Below the pieces are notes generated by a model. It was given only the letters and a program-made list of their open reading frames with translations, was not told where the DNA came from and made no database searches. A DNA stretch of 64,000 nt, from assembly GCA_013398175.1 (NCBI GenBank), contig VZRZ01006181.1, positions 2,379,641-2,443,640 of the forward strand, read 5' to 3'. The translations under genes and the position numbers were made by a program. Origin of the DNA: Climacteris rufus. Taxonomy: Eukaryota > Chordata > Aves > Passeriformes > Climacteridae. Within the stretch, counting starts at the first letter, position 1, and the number at the start of each line of letters is the position of its first letter. Positions 25,401-36,800 of the stretch are shown piece by piece.

Positions 25401-26087
25401 AGTGAAGTTGTGTCGCCCCATGCTAGCCCTGACTGCATGTGAATGTGCCATTCATGGAGATTTCATTGGTGACATGCATTGTGTCGAGAGTTAGTCTTTG
25501 TCTGCACATCTTCCTCACACCACTGACTGTTCACCACTTGGGCAGATCTCTCATGTACTGCTGCTTGCCCCACTTCTGGTCAAAGTACATCCAAGCCCCA
25601 CCAGCTCTTCTTAGCTCCAGGAGCATTCAGACCATATCCCCAGGCCACCTGTCTGAGCAACCCTATTTTGAATGTCCAAGCACACAGCATGGATAAAGGC
25701 ACTGTCAATAGCCACATGGTCTCCAGGCTGAGTGGAAGCTACACATCTGGAAGGAATCTGGGGGAGCAGCAGCGAGTCCTGATGATACAAGAGGATCTGG
25801 GAAGTTGGAGGAGTTACACTAGAGTCCTTCACAGCCCCACCAGCAGGTGATATTTCAGCTCAATCTTTGTGCAGTGTTTCATAACTTTGCCCTTCCCTGA
25901 CAAGGGAATCTGTGGGCACAGGGAAACACCTCTTCTCCTCCCAGCCCCTCACACCTCTGCTGCCTCTCCTCCAAGCATACTGACCTGCAGCTCAAATCAT
26001 CATGGTGCTCGATGTGATGTAGCAACTGACATGGGGGATGGCTGACCACAACAGTATGATAGAGGAGGTGCCAGGGGGTTGAGCAGT

Positions 26088-26120
26088 TCTCTCTCTTTCT
26101 CTCTCTCTCTCTCTTTCTCC
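26088..26120. repeat. (TC)n microsatellite
   Basis: A TC run interrupted by TTT units, on the sense strand of the predicted LSAMP 3' UTR. It would be a polypyrimidine-binding site in RNA. Confidence 0.85.
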
Positions 26121-27235
26121 TGATGGTGCACAATCTTACTGCTTCTCTGACTCAAGCACACAAAACTTCTTGAGTTAGGGATGCCAGGAGCAAACTGTCC
26201 TATGGGAAGAGCAAAACTTCAGGCAGGGAAGTGATGGAGAAACTGGATGGTAATTTCCATGATGTGATGCCGGTGGAAAAGGGTAGGGATGAGTGCTGTC
26301 CATCGTCCATGCGCAGAACTCTCAGGTTCACCAGCGAGGAGACCATGGCCTCTCAACACTAATCCTAGAGTGGCTTCGTTTCCAGTGGGATTCCCAGAAG
26401 ATGATTTTTTTTAATTGCATGACTCCTGCTGACTAAGAGCTGTGTCACACGATTAAAACCTCTTTCACTTTTCCTTCTTGTAACTTGCTAGAACAATGAT
26501 TGGGCAGCTCCCACAGGCCTCCCAAACTTTGCCTAATGGTTGGCTCCCATTAGGGCAATATATGGTGCTTGCCTGTTGGTTCACTGGCCGTAACAGGAGA
26601 GAACGCATCTCGGTGAGAGTATGTTGGTATGGTCCTCTGTGCCTCTGTGGCGTAGGGTGATGTTTGTGAGGCAAGGAGACTTGCCAAGACAGGGCTTGGG
26701 CAAGAGGAGCAGCTTTTGTAATTAGCCTGGGCAGGTGGGAAGCAAAGGGTCCTTCACTTGCTGCAGGCTCAGGTTAGCTGGTGCCACAGCAACTCAGACT
26801 GCCCTGCAAGCCTTGTAGAAGTGCCCAGGCAGTGGAGAAGGAAGTGGCAGTGACAGTCAGGGGGACATGACTGCAGCACAGGTGGTGGGGCCTGCATGAG
26901 CAGCTGGGTTCCTTGGGCTGTGTGGCTGGGGAAGGGGCAGAGATTGTATCCCAGAAGGGCCGTTCCCAGGTAGGGCAGGCCCTTCCTTCCCTTCCTGTCC
27001 TCAAAGTGCATCAGGAGCTCCCTGCTGGCTTCCCAGGGCATGGTCCCCATGCTGCAGTAGGCCTCGGTGAGTAAAGCAGTGTGACACTGTGCTGGCTCCA
27101 TGTCCTGAGAAAAGGCGTGTGGCTGTTTCTGTACATAACACAGGGGTCATGGGTGGGGACGAGGAACAAGGCCTACCTAGGAGCCAGCCAGTGAGGAGAG
27201 CACCTCCCAAGCAGGGCTGCCCTTCTCTGGAATTG

Positions 27236-27510
27236 TGACGTTTGCTCCCCATTTGGCCACACACAGGCGCATACGCACACCCCCGCGAGCTCCGCCGCGC
27301 ACTTGCTATAGAGTGCCCCTGGGTGCCCTCCTTCCCCGCGCCCTCCATCGCACATGCAGCCAGGCGGGCACTCAGCCACCTGCGCCTGGCGGCAGCTCTG
27401 TCTGTGGCACACACAGCTACGTGGTGACCTCCTGAGGGAACCAGGAGAAAGCGGCCAGGGAAGGGAGGAGCGGGCACAGAGCAGGAACCTGCCTCCGCGG
27501 TGCCACCATC
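27236..27510. other. Small CpG-rich patch
   Basis: CG dinucleotides are locally frequent (for example CCCCGCGAGC and CCGCCGCGC) about 600 bases before the proposed LSAMP poly(A) site. No coding exon is recognised. The contrast with the AT-rich block that follows is sharp. A 3'-end CpG patch or a convergent antisense promoter is possible. Confidence 0.35.
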
Positions 27511-27635
27511 AGCTCCCAAAATCGTTCAACTTTCCCAGCTGGAGCCAAGATTCATCCTCTAGACCTTGAGAATGAAGGCCAGTCCCTTCTTCTTGCTACA
27601 CGGTGGGGTGGTTAGAACTCTCCTCATTAACAGTG

Positions 27636-27685
27636 TTATATACATATAAATATATATATATATCTATATCTTTATATATATTTTT
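27636..27685. repeat. (TA)n-rich tract
   Basis: TATATA and TATC units open the AT-rich terminal block of the proposed LSAMP 3' UTR. Confidence 0.85.
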
Positions 27686-28015
27686 CCCCAGCACTGTAGA
27701 CATGAGCTGAACTTCTCTTTAATGAAACGAGAAAATGGCCATTTTATTTTTTGCCATTGTTTTGGTTTTGAAACTAGCTCTGTGAAAGAAAGTTTTAAAA
27801 GCGCAAGTGTGTGTGTAAAAGAACCAATCAAAAAAACTAAACAAGCCAACAAACAAATGAACAAAACCCAGTGATCGAAAAAAAAAAAAGAAGCTTTTTA
27901 TTTTTTCTTTTCTCAATGTATTTAACTTCTGTTATCTCGTTTCTGTTTCTTTACATGTATGAATGCTCTGCTCTTCTGTGATCTTAAAAAAAAATACAAA
28001 AAAATACAAAAATTA

Positions 28016-28021
28016 AATAAA
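28016..28021 (+). terminator. LSAMP: Likely distal poly(A) signal of LSAMP
   Basis: AATAAA preceded by ATACAAAAATT and by U-rich elements including TTTTTATT (27895-27905). A G/T-rich segment (ggaggtaatgtttcttc) follows 10-25 bases downstream. It closes an AT-rich block that differs clearly from the ordinary sequence after it. Confidence 0.6.
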
Positions 28022-30701
28022 CGTGAAAAGGAGGTAATGTTTCTTCATTTCCCCTTCCTTCCTTGCATACTCTGGCTTGTCTGCTTTCTGATCGTGTCTA
28101 GTGATGACTTCCCAGCCCACAGGGGGGATGTGGGCCAGGCTACCCCTTCTGTCACCTTCCTTGGAGGAGCAAGGTGGTACAGGGCTGCAAGCGGGGCAGG
28201 GGCCAGTGGCTTGGGACTGAGGGTGCTGTATCACCCCAAGCAGTCTGTCCCCTGCAGTGCAGTGCTGGGGGATAAAGGGAGCAGACTGGCTAGAAATAGG
28301 CATGAAATGGGGCTGCCAGAAGGAGAGGAGAGGTGCCGTGGGTGAAACTGCAGTGCCCAGCCCTGAAATCACCACTTGCCTTCAATTTCTTTTTTTTTTT
28401 TCTAATTAGTTAAACAGTGTGATTGTATGTGTGTGTGCAGATAGAGGTTGGGATCAAGACTGCAGTCCCAGGAGGGGAAGAACAAAGAAGCTGATGGAAG
28501 GAATGGGCAGAGGCTGAGCTGTATAAACGAGCACAGGACAGAGCACCAAAAGACAGAGCACCATGGTGGAGATGGTGAGAAAGAGGAGGCAGATGGGGAA
28601 GTAGACAGGAAATGCTGGCCAGAAATCAGCAAGATGCAGCACTGGAGAGGCCAGGTTTTATGTCAGAGAGGGAGTGGAGAGACAGGGGAATGGGGCTTGG
28701 TGTGAGGGCAGCCAGGACAAGGGCGAGAGAGGCAGCAGTCTTGTACCATGGATACAAGCAGGCATGAAAGGAATAATTAGAAGGGAGCAGGAGGAAAGGG
28801 GCAGCAGTGTAGTCCAAGCAAATTTACAAGGAAACTCGACCAAAGGGGTCAAGAAACCAAGAAACAGGATCCAGGGAACCTGATCAAAGGAGAAAGCAGC
28901 ACCTGGGCATTTTAAATGTGAGGGTTGGAGAACCCAGGACATCTACAGCCAAATGACTACAATGGTGGTGTCTTTCTGGAACATAAGTGCCACCTGGCTG
29001 TCACAGCCTGATGTCACTGTCCTTCTCCCAGTGGGAGAATATTTCCTGGTAAGCTCCAGGGACACAGCTAAATGTGGTTCTGCACAGGGCAGCACTGTGA
29101 CAGGGCTGGGCCAGCCCAGGGTTGGAGTCCTGGCTAACAGGGCACCCACTGCTAGAGCATGGAAAACCAGGGCTCTTATTTCTTCTTGTGCTCTGCCCAC
29201 ACCTGTGTGTTGCCTTCACTGCCTCTGTGTCACCTTCCACTGTCTCCTGCGTTGCCTGTTTCTGGTTTATTGTGGCAGAGACTCAAGACCTGCATACAAA
29301 ACAGGGGCGTAGTCTATGAAAAGTTTTCTCTAATTTTGATTCTGGAACTTAATGCATAGGACCATGTAAGCCTGGTTTCCAGTAGAGTACAGGCTTGTTT
29401 CTTAAAGCACATGAAATGAAATAAAACTGGAGCTGTCAGAAGCTCAGCACAAATAGTGGGCTAAGCAGAGGTGCAGCGTTGCAGGTACATCACTGAGCAC
29501 GAGGTGCAAGCAGGATGGTGAACATGAACATGAGTATCACTTACCACACCTTTGCTATTTGAGACCAAGAGAAGAGATGGGTTATGAACCCTCCTCCATC
29601 ACCATAATTCTTCCACCGCACTGGGAGAACCAGGGAGTGCAGCATGGAGTAACACAGGCAGAGCTGGGGGGGGAAGCATCACTGTGCTGTCTGGATTTAA
29701 AGGTCAGTACTGAACTTTACTGGGTGATCACTGAGGTGGAAACAGGCCAGGTTTGTTGTGCTGTACATGAATGACACCAGCACTGCCAGGTCAGTGTCTG
29801 CTCTCAGCACACCTGGAAAAGCTGTCTTTCCCTTTTCACCTCCACCACCTTAAAGCTGAGGCTAAAAAGAAAACTGGATAAACCCTGGCAAGCAAAACCT
29901 TTCTTTTCATTAACATTTTAAGTGGTTATTTTTAATGGTATATTTAACTAACACTAACTTATCCATGGGAAGAGAACTTGGCTGTTAACATTGGTATCTG
30001 CTTAGCAAATTGAAGCTTTGCATTTGGTGAGGCATGAGCATAACACCAATAGTACTCCTTGCAAACAGCAGACTCATTAATTCCTGCTTTTACTACCATG
30101 AAGATTTTTTTGTATCTGTAACAGCAGTAATGAGATGTACCCCATTCTCACTGGAAAAGGCACATAAGAAGTTATTAGCAGTGATGCAGACCTACTAGTA
30201 AATGAGGATCTAAATTATTAGCACTTAAAATAACTCAAAACTTCCAGAAGAGTAAAAAAGGTGATGAGATGTTCTGGGCACCGCGTTCTTCATCTTTCCT
30301 CACTGAGGAACTTGAACTATGTTCAAACACAGCTAAATTGCAATTGGAAATTAGTTAAGGGTCATGGTGCCCAAAGGCTCAAAGGCTATGGGAAAATGTG
30401 TGCAAATATCTTGCAATTCAGCCAAGATTGGCTTTTGCTATCCAAAGCAGACATTGTCAGAATGGCAAAGAGGTGGGTTTAGAGAGATGAATTGTGATGG
30501 ATAAAATACCAGGTCAGATTTGCCACAGCTGTGCACTGGTTGGCACTATAAATAGGACTTGTCACTTGTGCCCACCAGCAGCTGAAATCACAAAGCAGCA
30601 TTTTTGTCTTAGGTACACTTTATTTTGATACTTGGGACGTGAAATAAGGTTTGGGGTTTTTTTCCTAAAATTTCTCAAAATGAGATATTTCAGGCTGAGT
30701 T

Positions 30702-31863
30702 ATCACAGAAGCACAGAATCATTAAGGTTGGAAAAGACCTCCAAGACCATCAAGTCCAACCTTTGACTGAACACCATCATGTCAACTAACCCATAACACA
30801 AAATGCCATGTCCAGGATGGTGATTCCACTACTTCCCTGGGCAGCCCATTCCAATGCTTAATCACCCTTTTAGTGAAAAAATTCTTCCTGATGTCCAACT
30901 TGAACCTTCCCTGGCAGAGTTTGAGATTGTGTCCTCTCATCCTGTTGCTGGTTGCCTGGGAGAAGAGACCAAATCACACCTGGCTACACCCTCCTTTCAG
31001 GTTTTTGTACAGAGTGATAAGGTCACCCCCGAGCCTCATCTTCTCCAGGCTAAACCCCAGCTCCCTCAGCTGCTCCTCACATGACTTACCCTCCAGACCC
31101 TTCCCCAGCTCCATTGCTCATCTCTGGACTTGCTCCAGCACCTCAGTGTCCTTCTTGTAGTGAGGGGCCCAGAACTGGATACAGGACTTGCAGTACAGTG
31201 CGGTACAGTGCTGAGTACAAGAGGACAATCCCTGCCCTGGTCTTGCTGGCCACACTATTGCTGATCCAGGCCAGGATGCCACTGGCCTTCTTGGCCACCT
31301 GGGCACACACTGGCTCATGTTCAGCCACTGCCTACCAGCACCCCCAGGTCCTTTTCCACCAGACAGCTTTCCAGCCACTCTTCCCCAGGCCTGTAGCACT
31401 GCAGGGGGTTGTTGTGACCTAAGTGCAGCACTCAGCACTTTGCCATACTGAGTCTTATGCCACTGGTCTCAGTCCATCAATCCAGCCTGTCCAGATCCCT
31501 CTGCAGAGCCTTCCTGCTCTCCAGCAAAGCAACACTGCCACCCTTAGTGTCATCTGCAAACTGACTGAGGGTGCACTTGATCCCCTCTTCCAGAATGTCA
31601 GTAAACAGAACTGGGCCCAGTACTGAGTCCTGGGGAACCCCAATTGTGACCAGCCACCACTCTCTGGGCCCAGCCATCCAGATGTGGTTTAACCCACTAA
31701 AGAGAGCACCTGTCCAGGCCATGAGCTGCCAGTTTTTCCAGGAGAAAGCTGTGGGAGGCAGTGTTGAAGGCTTTACTGAAGTCCAGGCAGACAACATCCG
31801 CAGCCTTTCCCTCATGCACTAGGCAGGTCACCTGGCCATAAAAAGAGACCAGATTGGTCAAGC
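30702..31863 (-). mobile_element. CR1 LINE, 5'-truncated, with reverse-transcriptase remnant
   Basis: The left edge carries the CR1 3' end in reverse: a CACAGAATCATTAAGGTTGG segment followed by AGACCTCC and AAGTCCAACC. Reading the - strand upstream gives reverse-transcriptase palm motifs: KAADVVCLDFSKAFNT, then GVPQDSVLGPVLF, then QFADDTK (FADDTK at 31543-31560), where ADD is the catalytic aspartate pair. The first of these is in a different frame from the other two, so at least one frameshift lies near 31700. Stop codons follow LDRLD. The element begins abruptly near 31863 within LTNLVSFY. This is typical of dead, 5'-truncated avian CR1 copies. It was inserted in the same direction as GAP43. 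Confidence 0.93.
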
Positions 31864-32439
31864 GAATACAAATCAGGATGGAAATGTCACAACTTCTCAA
31901 AAAATACAAACCCAAGCAGCCCAGAAGCATGGGGGCATCTTTCAGTGGCTGTGACATGGAATACCTCTGAAAGCTGGAATTTGCACTGATTTCCAGAGAA
32001 ATATCTCTTCCTAACACATTTTTATTGGTCTGTCGTCTGTTATGAACTCGGTCCACACTTTGCAGATGTGGTGTCTGTAAAAACTTAAGAACAGACTGGA
32101 GTGTATGAGCTTTACACAATGCTGTCTGATGATTAATACTTTCATAGTACATGTAATACATTTGTAGAATATTTACTGCTTCGTCTTCAAAAGTGTCACC
32201 TTTCAAGTTTGGCTTAAAAATGATGCAATGACCAGGAAACTAGATGAATGAATATTTGAACCATTATCACAGAGAGGAAGGTGCTAATTGAAATGTGTAA
32301 TAGAGTTGTCATACATTCCAATAACCTCAATGATAAATCTGATTTTAGGTTTTTTTAACTATTATAAATGACATAAAATGCTGACCAGGAATCATGTTAC
32401 TCTGCCAATTGAAAGCTACTGCAAAATAGTTACAGGGGT

Positions 32440-33830
32440 GGAGGGCGGCAAGGTACCCTTTAGGCTTGGCTTAGAAATCACATCTCAGCATTGATCTGCT
32501 GCTGCCCCATCCTTGGGTGCTGATGTTTCTATCCAGGTTTGTGCCTGGGATTCAAAGGTTGTAGTCCCCTGATACCTGTGTTGACAGGATGCAGTACTAG
32601 CAAAAGGGAGAGTTTGTGGAAGTCTCTGGTAGAAGCAGATAGTCTCAGCTTCTTCAGCTAGTTCAACATGTGGATCTGGGTTTTCCATCTCTTGGACCCC
32701 AGTCTCCAAGGCTGTTTCCTTAGCTTGCAACCTGTTTTGCAACCCAGTTCTCCCAGATGGCGAAATCACTCCAGGGTCTGAGCCTCTTGAGGATGCCACA
32801 CAGACAGAGGGACAGTGAGGATGCACAAGACACTTGGCACAAGTGCAGGAATCCAGCAGAGCTTCAGTCCCTCATGGTGCACCTGGCTTCCAGTTCTTGC
32901 CCTGCATTCCTGTAGGGAATATACTGTTCACTTGAAATGGCTTCAGTTGGCACAAGTTGTGGAAAACAGGCATGGAGCAGTCAGCCAGAGCACCCATGAG
33001 CTGATGGCAAGCTTGAGCTAAGACTATGCATCCTCTCTGAAATGTGGTGTGGGAAGCCTGCTCAAATAAGGCTGCCTTGCCTACCTGTGGGTCCATCATC
33101 TTTTGTAGAGAGCCCTGAGAACTTCCAGCTGTGTAAAACCTCTCCTAGATCATCTCACTGACTGCTGACTTTAGTGATTTGTGTAACAGAGCCCTTCCCA
33201 GCAGCAGTGCTTGTGTGTTGGTCACCTTCTAGTGAAGGGAGGTGTGGGCTCACCAGAAGTTTCCATAAATGATACCTCATTCAGCCTGAAATCTTCCTTT
33301 CACCACAGAGCCTTGCACACCTTCACCACAGCCTCCTGCCACTGATCCAAGCTCTTCTCCATGGCGGTGGAGTGAAGATGTTCAGAGGTCCGTTGCTGGA
33401 GGCAGCAGCTAGTGACAGCACCCACTGCATCCCGGTACCTCTGCGGGTGTGTGGCCTCTCTGCAGCCGAGGCAGAGCAGGAGCAGTGCTGCTGTTTCCAC
33501 CCGCAGCACAAGGCAGGATGAGCACAGTGCCATGCTCTTGAACAATCTGCTCTTGCTGGTAGGGTGCAGGGCTCTTCTGAAAGGCTTTTCTGGGGCAGCT
33601 GTTGGCACAGTAGAGCTGCTGACAGGCATCAGGGCAAGCCTCCCACGGTGCAGGATGAGGCTCCAGCTGACACGGCCTGGTATCCGTCAGCACAAGCCGT
33701 GGTGTGCTCTGTTAGCAGGACAGATTCTGTGCCGGAGCCCAGTCAGGCCTTTCACTGCCAAGGGATCTGGCAGTGAGCAGCTGCCAGAGGGATGGGTGTG
33801 CAAACGTGGCCTGGGGCTGCTGGCTACTTG
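32440..33830 (-). other. Coding-like, unrecognised GC-rich stretch (possible degraded gene or retrocopy)
   Basis: I do not recognise this. On the - strand, several neighbouring ORFs in different frames have a protein-like feel: one (33300-33629) includes LDQWQEAVVKVCKALW and cysteine/leucine-rich sequence, another (32485-32826) includes LQAKETALE and VELAEEAETICFYQRL, which could form helices. They are separated by stops and frame changes, with no splice sites I would trust between them. Composition is more GC-rich than the flanks, which raises chance ORF length. It could be an old retrocopy, the remnant of a lineage-specific gene, or chance. No function is proposed. Confidence 0.2.
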
Positions 33831-36800
33831 AGGATGATGTAGTGGGGCATCTGTCTAGGGACATGCACCTCATGGAGTGCTCAGGGATTGGAGAACTGCG
33901 AAGAAGACATGGATTTTTGCTGCTGACTGCAGAGATGGATTCATTTCCCAAGGGCACAGCTAAGCACCTCTTTGTAAGTTGGCAGCTGAGAGCCAGCACC
34001 TAACTCCAAACAAACCCTGAATCAGTGTGAGGGCAAGGACCACAAGCTCAGAGGGCATTTTCAATGCTGTTCAAATCCTTCCTTTTCTACTTGTTACCCC
34101 CATTAGCCAATTGAAATGGAAAGAAAGAATGATACCAAACATCTCTGGGAAGGGGCTGTAACACCTGCAGATAAAAGTTTGCAATTGCTCTAAAGCACCT
34201 CCCTGGCCCCTGCCCCAGGCAACTACCCCAGGCAGAAGTGTGTCCTTGGGTAGCAGAGGGATGGGGCACCCAAGGGCAGCTAGATCAGACTAACAGCAGC
34301 TGATTGCAACTAACTGATAGCTGAGTTAACAAACCAAGAGGTATTAAGGAGAAGGACTGAAGAAAGGGGGAAAAAGGCACTGGAGGCACTAATGATGGCT
34401 GTGATGCAGCAAATGAGGGAAAATTAGCACCAGACAGACAAATGGAGACTTGTTTCAAGAGGCAGCAAATGAGACAAAATTGTGAAGAGAAGTGCAGAAG
34501 ATTGATTCCATAGCAATGAAACTTTATCTCACAAGGAATCCAGTGTTCTCACGCAGTACCTTGCTCACTGTCTGTCCTCTGGGAGCTCCCTTCATGCCCT
34601 TTAGTGAGCCCCCTTGCTCTTATATTAATACTAAAGCTGAGAAAACATTATTCAGAGCAGGAGCATGAATTTGCTTTGATGCTATCCTCCCTACTACATT
34701 TTTTAATTTGTGTCTGCAACAGTTTTTTACTGCATCGAAGGTGAACAGGAGCAGGAACTCATCACTACTCCAGAGGTCAAAATCTCTTGTGCTCAGCTTC
34801 ATGCAGCAATCTGAGGAACTGGGATGCCTGATCAGCTAAGGTCAGGGAGGCTTTGGCTTGGGAGAAAGGCTGTGTATGGTGGATTTTACTTGTATGCCAG
34901 AGGGAATAGTCCCCTTCCTCAGCCAATTGGGCAATTTAAATTAACGAATCACTGACCTCTGTTTATCTCCAGAGCACTGGCAGTGCCAGTGAATTCTCCT
35001 GCCTTGTGTCTGTGTCATGTGGTTGTTTTGTAGTCTTGTTGCCTCTTGCCCTAAGACATGTAAGCTTGTCAAGGATGGGAAGAAGTGCCTGTTATGGGGA
35101 GAGAGCCTGTGCACTGCTCTGTGCTTCCTTCTGCATCTGGTACCTACTCCAGGGTCACCCTTAAACAAGGAACAAGGCTTGACAGCCAGGCCTGGGTCTT
35201 GTGTTCAGTCAAAGGAATGCAGTAATTTAGGGAGTGGGAAGTCTACAACCTGGAACTCTCACTGTGGCAGCAGTTTCTGTCCAGTGCTTACAAACAAAGT
35301 AGAGATTCATACCAGAGGTAGACCTGCCTGAAGTCCTTATTGACATCTCCTGAGCTAACTGTGCCAAACCTGACTCATTGCACTGGATCAAGCCTCACTT
35401 TAAAAGTTTGGGATCAGCTTCGTGTGAGAGGTTACTCAGTGGTGAATCAGGCATGAGTGTTTTTTGAGGTTTTTTTTGCCATATGTGCTCATTACCAATG
35501 TCTGTGGATAATCCTAAGAGAAACAGCACAGGGACACTATTTGTGCTCACCAACAGCTCTATCATCTGGAAAGGTTATTGTGATTACCGTGCGATTTTGA
35601 TTCTAGGCACAAACACCTCCTTTAAGGGCCAGGTACCATGTGGTGAAAATCAGCATTGATGTACCAACACCAATGATCTGCTGTGCTGGCTAGTGAGCTT
35701 CTCTCCCATGGCAGAGTTTATTAGATGTAGAACCTATCAAACAGAAGGGATTCACCCGTGTCGTACAGTGATGGGACTCCGTTTGACAGGCACCACAGAG
35801 GCAAAGGACAAGTAAAATGTGGGGTATCTCCTCCAGAGGCTGTCGTGCTGTTCCATATTGTCAATCTTAAGCCAGAAATTTAATTTGCAGGACAGACCAT
35901 TTAGCTGAGCTGCCCTTTTTACAGCAGCCCTTGACAAAGGCTGTCTGGTCTGTGATTGCTCTGTGCACACCCTGTGTTTGCAGCAAGACCCCTGACGCTG
36001 GGCTCACTGGTCTGTCTGATCGTTGTTGCACTTCTACATCCCTCCAATGCCAGCAAATGACCATTGGCAAACCATCAGAGCCATGGGCAGGGGCTGAGTC
36101 TCACCCAGGGGCTGGCAGGTACCAGGCTGCTCTAGTAAATTCATTGTAATGAGCAAATTAGCTAAATCAAAGCCAGTCTCTAGACACTTTGTGAATAAAG
36201 ATAAGAGGTGTTTGATGGGTGCTCAGCTCCCTTGTTTTCTGCTCTTGTTCTCTTGCTTCTCTGTTATTCCAATCTCCTTTACACCTTTATTGGCGTGAGG
36301 TGGTTCTTTTCCTTGCAGGGTTAGTGTTTGTCTCTTCCCTTTCTGTTTCTCATGCATGAGTTTGTTGAGCAAGCACAAGCCATTTGGCCCACATTGATTA
36401 TTTATGAAGGTGGGAACCTTTTATCTTGGCTGCTTAGTAACTTAACGCTGGTGTAGAGAAAGGCTGCCTGCAAGAAGCTGCACTTCTTGCAAGAGCTGGG
36501 AGACGGAAGGAGGTTGAGGTGTTTCGGTATCTGATAGGAAGAGCGTAGAGAAGGGAGACAAATCAGGCTGAATTCACTGTAAAGGGTGATTTATCTATAA
36601 TGCTGTCAGAAAGTAGGGGTAAAATTATACCCTTGGGATGTGATAGTGCTTTGTGTTCACCTTGCAGAGTTCCAAAGCAAATATCAGCAAAGAATGAGGC
36701 CTAGTATTATAAATTCCAAAAAGAAGGGATAAAATTTTCAGGAATGAGTGCAATGAGAATATGGCACCTCTGATTTTGTACTTGTGGATGCTCCACAGTT

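Larger units (their letters stand above)
20699..28040 (+). other. LSAMP: Predicted long LSAMP 3' UTR
   Basis: Directly after the stop codon come AATAAT and ACAAC repeats, a purine-rich stretch and a pyrimidine-rich stretch, with no acceptor or new gene. The first AATAAA is at 22468-22473. The most convincing 3' end is at 28016-28021, after a 400-base AT-rich block containing U-rich elements and followed by a G/T-rich segment. Using it gives a UTR of about 7.3 kb, in line with the very long mammalian LSAMP 3' UTR as I recall it. Within it lie a long A tract (21275-21338), three Pumilio-type elements, TG, TC and TA microsatellites, and a small CpG-rich patch. Short ORFs inside it have no recognisable domains. 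The extent is inferred; the start is certain. Confidence 0.6.

Noticed and set aside
31863..32206. Upstream part of the - strand frame that runs into the CR1 reverse transcriptase
   Set aside because: Similarity to CR1 stops at about 31863; the rest is flanking DNA that happens to stay open.
32753..32766. CTCF-like sequence CCCAGATGGCGA
   Set aside because: Two mismatches in the core and no supporting context.
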